Source: Methanobacteriota archaeon
GTDB lineage: Archaea > Methanobacteriota > Methanobacteria > Methanobacteriales > Methanobacteriaceae
Assembly (NCBI GenBank): GCA_023430285.1
Contig: JAEZAV010000081.1
Coordinates: forward strand, 1-11,823
Direction: 5' to 3'
Length of the DNA stretch: 11,823 bases
Made by a program: the position numbers and the translations under genes. Shown one piece after another: positions 1-5,937 of the stretch; positions within the stretch are counted from its first letter, which is position 1, and each line of letters opens with the position of its first letter. The notes under the pieces were generated by a model, which did no database searches, was not told where the DNA came from, and was given only the letters and a program-made list of their open reading frames with translations.

Positions 1-36
1 AAGTTTAGTGCGGTAATTAAAAACCTCCACGAACCT

Positions 37-72
37 TTAAATAATATTAAGGACAATAAATCCATAAATAAT
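37..72 (+). promoter_or_regulatory. Probable promoter of the PAN gene
   Basis: Two A+T-rich TATA-like elements precede the PAN gene: TTTAAATA at 37-44 and CATAAATAAT at 63-72. An archaeal TATA box lies about 25 bp before the transcription start, so the first would give a leader of about 50 nt and the second one of about 25 nt. A run of eight T at 83-90 lies between them and the ribosome binding site. Positions 1-30 hold nothing I can assign. This is a pattern-based call only. Confidence 0.4.
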
Positions 73-117
73 TAAACAATTATTTTTTTTAATAAAAGTT
101 AGGAGTGAGCGAGGATC

Positions 118-1350
118 ATGGAAAACATGTCCCCAAATGTACTGAAAAAAATTGAAGACCTTAAAAAGGAGATAAAAATCCTTAAAGAGGACAACACCAA
201 AACCAAACGTAACCTTATGTGGAAGGTTAGAAAACTTGAAAAGGATAAGGTCCTCATTGAAAATGAAAAAATGAGGCTCGATAGGGAGGTCAAATCTCTC
301 AGGGGCGAAATTGAAAGATTCAGATCACCACCTTTAGTTATTGCAACAGTAACTGAAGTATTAGACGACGGGAGAGTTGTGGTTAAAAGCAGCACAGGCC
401 CTAATTTTGTTATTGGATATTCAAGATTCTTAGATGAAAAGTCACTTGAACCTGGGGTTCGTGTGGCTCTTAACCAGCAGACATTTAGCATAGTGCATGT
501 ACTGCCATCAGAAAAGGACCCTCTTGTTACGGGTATGGAAGTTGATGAAAAACCAGATGTTGAGTATGCTCAGATAGGTGGATTAGAGGAACAGGTCGTT
601 GAGATCAAAGAAACTGTTGAACTTCCACTTAAAAAACCAGAGCTTTTCACCAACATTGGTATCGAACCTCCGAAGGGAGTTCTTCTTTACGGACCTCCAG
701 GAACTGGAAAAACTTTACTTGCCAAGGCAGTTGCCCACGAAACCAATGCAACCTTCATAAAGATTGTTGCATCTGAATTCGTTAAGAAATATATTGGTGA
801 AGGTGCCAGGCTTGTTAGGGGTGTTTTCGAACTTGCAAAGGAAAAAGCACCGAGTATCATTTTCATCGATGAGATAGATGCTATAGCAGCCAAAAGGCTG
901 AAAAGTTCCACCAGTGGAGACAGAGAGGTTCAAAGAACTCTGATGCAGTTACTGGCAGAGATGGACGGATTTGAAGGTAGGGGTGATGTTGGAATTGTTG
1001 CAGCAACCAACAGACCTGACATATTAGACCCTGCACTTCTAAGACCTGGTCGTTTCGATAGATTCATCGAAGTTCCTATTCCAAATGAAGACGGCAGAAT
1101 GGAAATACTCAAAATCCACACCAAAAATATGTCCCTAGATGAAGAAGTGGACGTTAGACTTGTTGCATCACTTTCAGAGGGTGCTTCAGGTGCGGATCTT
1201 AAGGCCATCTGTACAGAATCCGGTATGTTCGCAATAAGAGAGGAAAGAACAACCGTTACAATGAACGATTTCATGGACGCTATTGATAAAATAGTGGGTA
1301 TGGAACACGATGAAGAGATGAAAAAAGAAGCAGGCGTAATGTTTGGATGA
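118..1350 (+). CDS. pan: Proteasome-activating nucleotidase (PAN), AAA+ ATPase of the archaeal proteasome
   Basis: PAN is the hexameric ATPase that docks on the 20S proteasome in the cytosol, unfolds substrates and feeds them in; it is the archaeal relative of the eukaryotic Rpt1-6 subunits. The 410-residue length is normal. Residues about 8-68 form a charged heptad-rich coiled coil, followed by P71-P72 at the linker where family members carry the key proline, then an OB domain (about 72-135) and the AAA+ module. Visible motifs are Walker A GPPGTGKT (192-199), the pore loop KYIG (224-227), Walker B IIFIDEID (247-254) and the second region of homology with R309 and R312 as arginine fingers. 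The protein ends in Met-Phe-Gly rather than a canonical hydrophobic-Tyr-X tail. The ATG at 118 was chosen because GGAGTGA (102-108) sits at good distance; an in-frame ATG at 127 is a less likely alternative. The gene is monocistronic, with its own terminator. Confidence 0.96.
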   Translation: MENMSPNVLKKIEDLKKEIKILKEDNTKTKRNLMWKVRKLEKDKVLIENEKMRLDREVKSLRGEIERFRSPPLVIATVTEVLDDGRVVVKSSTGPNFVIGYSRFLDEKSLEPGVRVALNQQTFSIVHVLPSEKDPLVTGMEVDEKPDVEYAQIGGLEEQVVEIKETVELPLKKPELFTNIGIEPPKGVLLYGPPGTGKTLLAKAVAHETNATFIKIVASEFVKKYIGEGARLVRGVFELAKEKAPSIIFIDEIDAIAAKRLKSSTSGDREVQRTLMQLLAEMDGFEGRGDVGIVAATNRPDILDPALLRPGRFDRFIEVPIPNEDGRMEILKIHTKNMSLDEEVDVRLVASLSEGASGADLKAICTESGMFAIREERTTVTMNDFMDAIDKIVGMEHDEEMKKEAGVMFG

Positions 1351-1389
1351 TCCAGTGATTATAACTGGATTTTTTCAAAATTTTTTTTT
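1350..1389 (+). terminator. Hairpin plus T-tract terminator after PAN
   Basis: ATCCAGT (1350-1356) and ACTGGAT (1364-1370) form a perfect 7-bp stem with a 7-nt loop. The stem begins on the last base of the PAN stop codon. It is followed at once by T6 (1370-1375) and then by T9 at 1381-1389. This resembles a factor-independent terminator, and archaeal RNA polymerase also stops on T runs alone. Confidence 0.7.
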
Positions 1390-1481
1390 AAAGTAGCATT
1401 AATTAATTTGCGACTCATTTTTAATTGTTAAACAAACTGTTAATTATTAGAAAGGAAAAATTAATTTTAGTAATAATCATT

Positions 1482-1545
1482 AAGCTGGCCTGTGATGAAC
1501 CCTATGAGCTCTGATCAATGATGACTGATGGGCGATCTGAGGCTT
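1482..1545 (+). ncRNA. C/D box sRNA, dual guide for 2'-O-methylation
   Basis: All four boxes of an archaeal C/D guide RNA are present in order with ideal spacing: C box GTGATGA (1492-1498), 12-nt guide (1499-1510), D' box CTGA (1511-1514), 3-nt spacer, C' box ATGATGA (1518-1524), 12-nt guide (1525-1536) and D box CTGA (1537-1540). The boxes fit the consensus RUGAUGA and CUGA exactly. Flanks can form a short terminal stem, either GCC (1488-1490) with GGC (1541-1543) or AAGC (1482-1485) with GCTT (1542-1545). Such RNAs bind L7Ae, Nop5 and fibrillarin, and methylate the target nucleotide paired five positions upstream of D or D'. The D guide has a 10-bp match, including one G-U pair, to the 23S A-loop helix as I recall it; the D' target is unresolved. 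The ends are approximate. A TATA-like stretch at 1456-1469 could serve as promoter. The RNA lies between convergent genes. Confidence 0.85.
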
Positions 1546-1571
1546 GCACATTTTACTCATTTTAAAGGGTT

Positions 1572-1582
1572 GGAAAAAATTA
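1572..1582 (-). terminator. Possible T-tract terminator after cobK
   Basis: Immediately after the cobK stop codon the minus-strand transcript reads into a U6 run (the A6 at 1574-1579 on the plus strand). No convincing stem precedes it. A U tract alone can stop archaeal RNA polymerase, but leaky termination would extend the transcript antisense across the C/D box sRNA. Confidence 0.35.
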
Positions 1583-1583
1583 T

Positions 1584-2384
1584 TCAGCCAAGATTAGATT
1601 TGAACTTTTTTACTTCGTTTATCAATTCAGGAATATCTGTGTAAACCTTAGATTTTTTGAGCTGTTTAATTTCTGGCCTTTTAATCATTACAACAGGTGT
1701 TTCAAGTTGGGATGCTGCTTCCAATTTTGATAAGGTTCCTCCAGATTCTCCGCTTTCCTTAGTTATCACCACATCGACGTTGAATTCTGCCATGAGCGCC
1801 TTGTTAAATTCTGATGAAAATGTTCCCTGCATTGCAACGATGTTTTCACTGGGAATTCCCAGTTCAAGACATTTTTTTATGGAGTAAACAGCTGGAAGCA
1901 CCCTTACAATAATGGAATGTGCAGAGATTTTTTCCAACACCTCGGGAAGGGTGGATACACCTGCAAGGTGCATTATTCTCCCATTTTTTGTTTTGGAAAT
2001 TAGTTCCGATGCAGTTTTGGAAGCTTCCCTGAAATCCTTCACAACATGGATGTTTTTGATTGTTTGGTGAGGAATTGGAGGCCTTTCGAATCTGAGGTAC
2101 TCAATTTCTGCACTGTTTGCTGCGTCTAGAGCAGTTTCTGTTGCTTGGGATGCGAATGGGTGTGTGGCATCCAGGAGAAGATCTATTTTTTTTTGTTGGA
2201 TGAGTTCAACCATGGCCTCAACTCCCAACCCACCCACCTTTACTTCATCGGCACCTGCATCAGATGCAAGTTTCGCACCGTAACTGGTTGTAGTAGTTGC
2301 AGTGATCACAGTATCATCAAGGGCATGAAGATAGTTGATTATCTTGACTGCATCTGATGTACCAGACATCACCATAACATTCAC
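1584..2384 (-). CDS. cobK: Cobalt-precorrin-6A reductase (CobK/CbiJ family)
   Basis: The family reduces (cobalt-)precorrin-6A to the dihydro form with NADPH during corrin ring synthesis; in a methanogen this supplies the corrinoid cofactor of methyl transfer. The 266 residues match the normal length. Visible family hallmarks are the N-terminal nucleotide-binding turn SGTSDA (7-12), DATHPFA (72-78), RFERPP (98-103), MQGTFS (185-190) and the TKESGESGG segment (208-216). The start is GTG at 2384, chosen because GGTGAT (plus-strand 2388-2393) lies just upstream; in-frame ATG codons at residues 4 and 6 are alternatives. The GTG overlaps the TGA stop of the upstream ATPase gene by 4 bp (GTGA), so translation is probably coupled. 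No cobalamin riboswitch can be present immediately upstream because that space is coding. It is the last gene of the minus-strand cluster. Confidence 0.92.
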   Translation of the reverse strand: MNVMVMSGTSDAVKIINYLHALDDTVITATTTTSYGAKLASDAGADEVKVGGLGVEAMVELIQQKKIDLLLDATHPFASQATETALDAANSAEIEYLRFERPPIPHQTIKNIHVVKDFREASKTASELISKTKNGRIMHLAGVSTLPEVLEKISAHSIIVRVLPAVYSIKKCLELGIPSENIVAMQGTFSSEFNKALMAEFNVDVVITKESGESGGTLSKLEAASQLETPVVMIKRPEIKQLKKSKVYTDIPELINEVKKFKSNLG

Positions 2385-4894
2385 TTTATCACCCTTTCAC
2401 TCACGAATTCTGAAATGAAAATTGTGAAGGCAACACACACAATCATGAGCCAGTCCAAACCAGTGATTGCAGTTGTTTTGAATATGTGCTGGAGGAATGG
2501 AACGTAGATCGCACACACCTGTAAAAGGAAGGATGCTGCAACTGCGATGAGTAGGGTTTTGTTTGGAAGTTTGCCCTTGGCCTTGCAGTTGAATACATTG
2601 AATATCTGATACATGACGAACACTGTGAATGCAACTGTCATGGCTTCTATTGTTGTTGCACCGCTGTTGAGTTTGTAGGTGTACAGAAGAAGGGTTCCTA
2701 GGCTCATTACTACGCCTGCAATTGCCATCCTAATGAGATTTCTTTTGGATATGATGTTTCCTGTGGTTGGTGGTCTTTTCATGACATCGGGTTCTGCTGG
2801 TTCAACACCCAGTGATTGGGCTGGAGGACCGTCCATTATTATGTTTATCCACAAAATCTGGATTGGATTAAATGGTATTGGCAAGTTCATTAATGAGGCT
2901 GAGGTTATGGTGAGTATGGCACCTATGTTGGTTGACAGTTGGAATTTAACAAATCTTTTTATGTTGTCAAATATGGTACGTCCCTCTTCCACAGCATCCA
3001 CTATGGTTGCAAAGTTATCGTCTTGAAGCAGCATGTCACTAGATTCCTTTGCAACATCTGTACCAGAACCCATGGCCACACCAATAGCTGCTCTTTTAAG
3101 TGCAGGAGCATCATTCACACCATCTCCAGTCATGGCCACTACTTGTCCTCTGGATTTAAGGGCCTCCACAATTCTTACCTTCTGTTCTGGAAATACCCTT
3201 GCGTAAACATTTACCTTGTTCACAACTTCCCTGAACTCCTCATCACTAATTTTTTCAAGTTCAGGTCCTGTTAAAACCTTTCCATCCTTAAGAATTCCAA
3301 GTTCTGCAGCAATTGCAGCCGCAGTGTCTTTGTTGTCACCTGTGATCATGACCACATTAATTCCTGCCTTTTCACACTGTTCAACTGCGATCTTAGCTTC
3401 TTTCCTCGGAGGATCCATCATTCCAACCATTCCAACGTAGATCAGATCCTCCTCTAAGGAATTGTTGCCCTCAAGATCCTCTGAATCATCCATGATCCTG
3501 TAGGCCATTCCAATAACCCTCAGTGCCTTGGAAGTCATGGTTTTAAGTTCTTCCATGACTTGGGATTCATGTTCTGGTGTTAGCTTTTGGATTTCTCCAT
3601 CCTCTCTTATGTAGTTGGATTTTTCCAAGATGATCTCAGGAGCTCCCTTAACAAGTACGTACCTCTTATTTTGGAAGTTGTTCACAGTGGTCATTCTTTT
3701 TCTTTCACTGTCCAGGGGCAGTTCATAGAGACGTTCATGTGTTTTTTCAAGTTCATCCCGTTTGAATCCATTTTCCTCTGCATACAAAAGTATTGCCCCG
3801 TCTGTTGGATCACCAATGATCTTTCCATCTGATATATGGGAATTGTTACAAAGTGCAGATATGGTTAAGGCCATTTCAGATGATTTGATACTAGTTTCAC
3901 GAACAGTCATCTTGTTCTTGGTTAGGGTTCCTGTTTTATCGGTACATATGGTGGTACAAGATCCCAGGGTTTCCACTGCAAGGAGTTTGCGGACAACGGC
4001 ATTTCTTCTGGCCATTCTCTGCATTCCAAGTGCTAGTGTGAGGGTTAATATTGCTGGTAATCCCTCTGGAACTGCTGCAACTGCCAATGAAACTGCTGTC
4101 ATGAAGTTTTCAACTATTGGCACTCCCTTGAAGAATTGGAGTGCAAATATTCCAGTACATACAACCAGGGCAATTAGTCCCATTAATTTACCAAGGCCAT
4201 GTATCCTGTCTTGAAGTGGTGTTTTCTCATCCTCGACTTGGATCATTTCAGCAATTCTTCCAATGGCAGTGTTCATTCCAACCTCAACAACAACACCCCT
4301 TCCCCTTCCCTTGGATACGTAGGTGTCCATGAATGCCAGGTTTGTTGTTTCATCATCTGAAACTGTGTTTGCAACTTTGTTGGATGGTTTTGATTCTCCT
4401 GTGAGTGCAGATTCATCCACCATTAAATCATGGGCTTCTAACAACCTGATGTCTGCAGGTATGCTGTCACCCTCTTCAATGATCACCACGTCACCAACTG
4501 TGAGTTGGTTGGCATCCATGCTCTGAACTTCACCGTCCCTCACCACAACTGCAGTTACAGTGGTCATGTTTTTCAGTTGTGCCATGGCATTTTCTGCCCT
4601 GTTTTCCTGTACAAATCCTATAACTGCATTTAACACAACTACTAAAAGAATAACTGCTGCATCTGTTGTGTCTCCTATGAATGCTGCTGCTATGGCTGCA
4701 ACAATAAGTAGTATGATTAGGAAGTCCTTGAATTGGTTGAAAAATTTGGTTATTGGGCCTGCCTTTTCTTCCTCAACAAGTTCATTTTTCCCGTATTTAG
4801 CCATTCTTTCGGGTATTTCATCGGATTTTAACCCATTGTAATCTGATTTTACAACATCTAGGGTTTCTTCCGTTGTTTTAGTCTGCCATTTCAT
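2381..4894 (-). CDS. P2-type Ca2+/Mn2+-transporting ATPase, SPCA/PMR1-like
   Basis: A P-type ATPase of 837 residues, expected in the cytoplasmic membrane and exporting Ca2+ and possibly Mn2+. The order is a cation-ATPase N-terminal segment, membrane helices M1-M2 (about 56-95), actuator domain with TGES (165-168), M3-M4 (about 238-290) with PEGLP (276-280), phosphorylation motif DKTGTLT with D319, nucleotide-binding KGAPE (416-420), hinge motif TGDGVND (589-595), then M5-M10 to the end. Ion-site residues are E277 in M4, N656 in M5, and N684 and D688 in M6. The second acidic residue of M5 in SERCA is Ala here (A659), so only one ion site is expected, as in PMR1/SPCA and PMCA pumps. M6 reads IMDGPPAQSLG (686-696), as in PMR1/SPCA, including Q693, the Gln that PMR1 needs for Mn2+ selectivity. 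The start overlaps the upstream UPF0146 gene by 17 bp, and the stop overlaps cobK by 4 bp. Confidence 0.95.
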   Translation of the reverse strand: MKWQTKTTEETLDVVKSDYNGLKSDEIPERMAKYGKNELVEEEKAGPITKFFNQFKDFLIILLIVAAIAAAFIGDTTDAAVILLVVVLNAVIGFVQENRAENAMAQLKNMTTVTAVVVRDGEVQSMDANQLTVGDVVIIEEGDSIPADIRLLEAHDLMVDESALTGESKPSNKVANTVSDDETTNLAFMDTYVSKGRGRGVVVEVGMNTAIGRIAEMIQVEDEKTPLQDRIHGLGKLMGLIALVVCTGIFALQFFKGVPIVENFMTAVSLAVAAVPEGLPAILTLTLALGMQRMARRNAVVRKLLAVETLGSCTTICTDKTGTLTKNKMTVRETSIKSSEMALTISALCNNSHISDGKIIGDPTDGAILLYAEENGFKRDELEKTHERLYELPLDSERKRMTTVNNFQNKRYVLVKGAPEIILEKSNYIREDGEIQKLTPEHESQVMEELKTMTSKALRVIGMAYRIMDDSEDLEGNNSLEEDLIYVGMVGMMDPPRKEAKIAVEQCEKAGINVVMITGDNKDTAAAIAAELGILKDGKVLTGPELEKISDEEFREVVNKVNVYARVFPEQKVRIVEALKSRGQVVAMTGDGVNDAPALKRAAIGVAMGSGTDVAKESSDMLLQDDNFATIVDAVEEGRTIFDNIKRFVKFQLSTNIGAILTITSASLMNLPIPFNPIQILWINIIMDGPPAQSLGVEPAEPDVMKRPPTTGNIISKRNLIRMAIAGVVMSLGTLLLYTYKLNSGATTIEAMTVAFTVFVMYQIFNVFNCKAKGKLPNKTLLIAVAASFLLQVCAIYVPFLQHIFKTTAITGLDWLMIVCVAFTIFISEFVSERVIK

Positions 4895-5279
4895 TATTAC
4901 ACTTCTTGTAAAATATTGCTGTTTTGTAATTTACGAGTTTAAATTTTTTATCGTTCAAAAAAGATTCTGTTAAAAAGGGTTTTATGATAATATCTGCACC
5001 CACAGTATCAGCTACTGTTTTTATAGGCTTTTGAAGTTCTTCCGGAGGCCTTATTGAGTAGATAAGCGAAGCACCCCTGTATATTTCCAAGTCTGGATCG
5101 TTGATATCATCTACCGTCACCGTTGGATGGTAAGGTTTAATATCTGTCATGATGATATCCATGTTAAGATGTTCTTGCAGTGTGAGGGCAACCCTTGGGA
5201 AATTTCCCATACCGACCTCAACTATCTTTGAAGCATCTTTGTAATTTGTAATGATGTATTCTGAAAAATCTTTCCACAT
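4878..5279 (-). CDS. UPF0146 family protein, Rossmann-like, function unknown
   Basis: A 133-residue protein recognisable as the archaeal UPF0146 family by its conserved block YRGASLIYSIRPP (67-79) and the IIKPFLTES segment (98-106). The N-terminal part carries VEVGMGNF (20-27), a glycine-rich turn like that of S-adenosylmethionine-dependent methyltransferases, and a TDI segment (45-47) at the end of the next strand; the fold is thus probably Rossmann-like, but the protein is shorter than a full methyltransferase and no reaction is known to me. The ATG at 5279 is preferred because GTGAT (plus-strand 5284-5288) lies 4 nt upstream as a Shine-Dalgarno-like site; that same GTG could be an in-frame start adding three residues. 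First gene of the cluster with the Ca2+ ATPase (17-bp overlap) and cobK. It is divergent from rimI with 26 bp between. Confidence 0.82.
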   Translation of the reverse strand: MWKDFSEYIITNYKDASKIVEVGMGNFPRVALTLQEHLNMDIIMTDIKPYHPTVTVDDINDPDLEIYRGASLIYSIRPPEELQKPIKTVADTVGADIIIKPFLTESFLNDKKFKLVNYKTAIFYKKCNNEMAD

Positions 5280-5316
5280 TTTTATCACTTTTATTGGAGA
5301 AATTTATGATAATAAG
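5280..5316. promoter_or_regulatory. Very compact divergent start region, UPF0146 and rimI
   Basis: Only 26 bp (5280-5305) separate the two start codons. It holds the rimI Shine-Dalgarno GGAG (5296-5299), 6 nt before the ATG at 5306, and the GTGAT site of the minus-strand gene (5284-5288). There is no room for two promoters, so each must lie in the other gene. The A+T-rich stretch over the rimI start codon (about 5306-5316) is a candidate TATA element for the minus strand. A rimI promoter was not confidently located. Confidence 0.4.
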
Positions 5317-5740
5317 AGAATTTAAACGTCAGGACATAAAAAGAGTCCTAGAAATTGAGAAGGCATCCTTCAATGATCCCTACCCTCCTAACATTCTCAT
5401 TGATATTTACAATTTAGGTGCTGGATTCTTAGTTGCCCAGGAAAATAATAGGATTGTTGGGTATATTATATTTTGGATCAAATATGAAGATGAAGGTCAT
5501 ATCATTTCAATTGCAGTGGATAAAAATTTCAGAAGACTTGAGGTTGGTACCAAACTTGTGGAAGCCAGTATCGAATCCTTCAAAAAATTCAGTGTAAAGA
5601 TACTGAAACTCGAGGTAAGGGTGGGAAACACAGGTGCCAGAAAATTCTATTCTAAAATTGGATTCAAGGAATATAAGATTGTTGAAGATTACTACGAAGA
5701 TTTAGAAGACGCTGTAATCATGACCAAACCCATGGTTTAG
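5306..5740 (+). CDS. rimI: RimI-type GNAT N-alpha-acetyltransferase
   Basis: GNAT fold protein of 144 residues in the RimI/Ard1 group, which in archaea acetylates the N-terminal amino group of proteins using acetyl-CoA. Visible features are the N-terminal IREFKRQD opening, HIISIAV (65-71, strand beta 4), the acetyl-CoA loop region (76-82) and LEVRVGNTGARKFYSKIGF (102-120), the most typical RimI block. E103 and Y115 fall where the catalytic Glu and Tyr of bacterial RimI are. The acetyl-CoA loop is odd: family consensus (Q/R)-x-x-G-x-(G/A) reads R-R-L-E-V-G here, with E79 in place of the first glycine. The ATG at 5306 is chosen since GGAG lies 6 nt upstream; a TTG at 5294 in frame would swallow that site. 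Product substrate is not known from sequence; ribosomal S18 is the bacterial substrate, but archaeal members are broader. Confidence 0.88.
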   Translation: MIIREFKRQDIKRVLEIEKASFNDPYPPNILIDIYNLGAGFLVAQENNRIVGYIIFWIKYEDEGHIISIAVDKNFRRLEVGTKLVEASIESFKKFSVKILKLEVRVGNTGARKFYSKIGFKEYKIVEDYYEDLEDAVIMTKPMV

Positions 5741-5763
5741 TACTGTAAATCTGGTGAAGTTTC

Positions 5764-5806
5764 ATGCAAATAATCTTATTAATGCAATGCAAATAATATT
5801 TTATTA
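5764..5806. repeat. 11-bp direct repeat upstream of carA
   Basis: ATGCAAATAAT occurs at 5764-5774 and again at 5787-5797, a 23-bp period close to two helical turns. Similarity continues past each copy (TTATTAA follows soon after both), and a partial ATGCA lies between at 5782-5786. It could be a regulator binding site for carA or simply A+T-rich duplication after the rimI gene. There is no coding in 5741-5937. Confidence 0.5.
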
Positions 5807-5808
5807 AC

Positions 5809-5861
5809 TACACTATGGGATAACTTTACTCATAATAAAAAATCTAATTAAACATAGTGTA
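5809..5861. repeat. 9-bp inverted repeat upstream of carA
   Basis: TACACTATG (5809-5817) and CATAGTGTA (5853-5861) are perfect inverted copies 35 bp apart, and the core ACTATG recurs at 5866-5871. The arms are far apart for a hairpin terminator and lack a following T tract, so a paired operator is more likely if it is functional. Length and base composition leave chance possible. Confidence 0.45.
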
Positions 5862-5894
5862 CAAAACTATGATGATGGAATATGTTTTTACATT

Positions 5895-5935
5895 GAAATA
5901 CTAAAATTTTTAATTTAACAGTTTAACCGGTGATG
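5895..5935 (+). promoter_or_regulatory. Probable carA promoter and Shine-Dalgarno site
   Basis: GAAATACTAAAA (5895-5906) is a TATA-like candidate ahead of carA, giving a short leader. GGTGAT (5929-5934) is a perfect match to the 3' end of archaeal 16S rRNA and sits 3 nt before the ATG at 5938, fixing the start. Confidence 0.45.
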
Positions 5936-5937
5936 AA

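Noticed and set aside
99..491. A 130-codon open frame on the minus strand opposite the PAN coiled-coil region
   Set aside because: It is Ser/Leu/Phe-rich with no family resemblance and lies wholly opposite a certain gene; a shadow frame.
1499..1510. Resemblance of the D' guide to 23S rRNA around a GACCCUGUGGAGCU stretch
   Set aside because: The resemblance is to the same sense, not the complement, so it cannot pair as a guide.
2385..2400. A cobalamin riboswitch ahead of cobK
   Set aside because: The space upstream is coding sequence of the ATPase with a 4-bp overlap; no room and no B12-box-like structure seen.
5294..5305. TTG start four codons upstream for rimI
   Set aside because: It would place the GGAG ribosome binding site inside the coding region, and the ATG at 5306 fits the usual N terminus of the family.
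5869..5875. A second C-box-like ATGATGA ahead of carA
   Set aside because: No CTGA D or D' box follows at guide distance, so it is not a C/D box sRNA.
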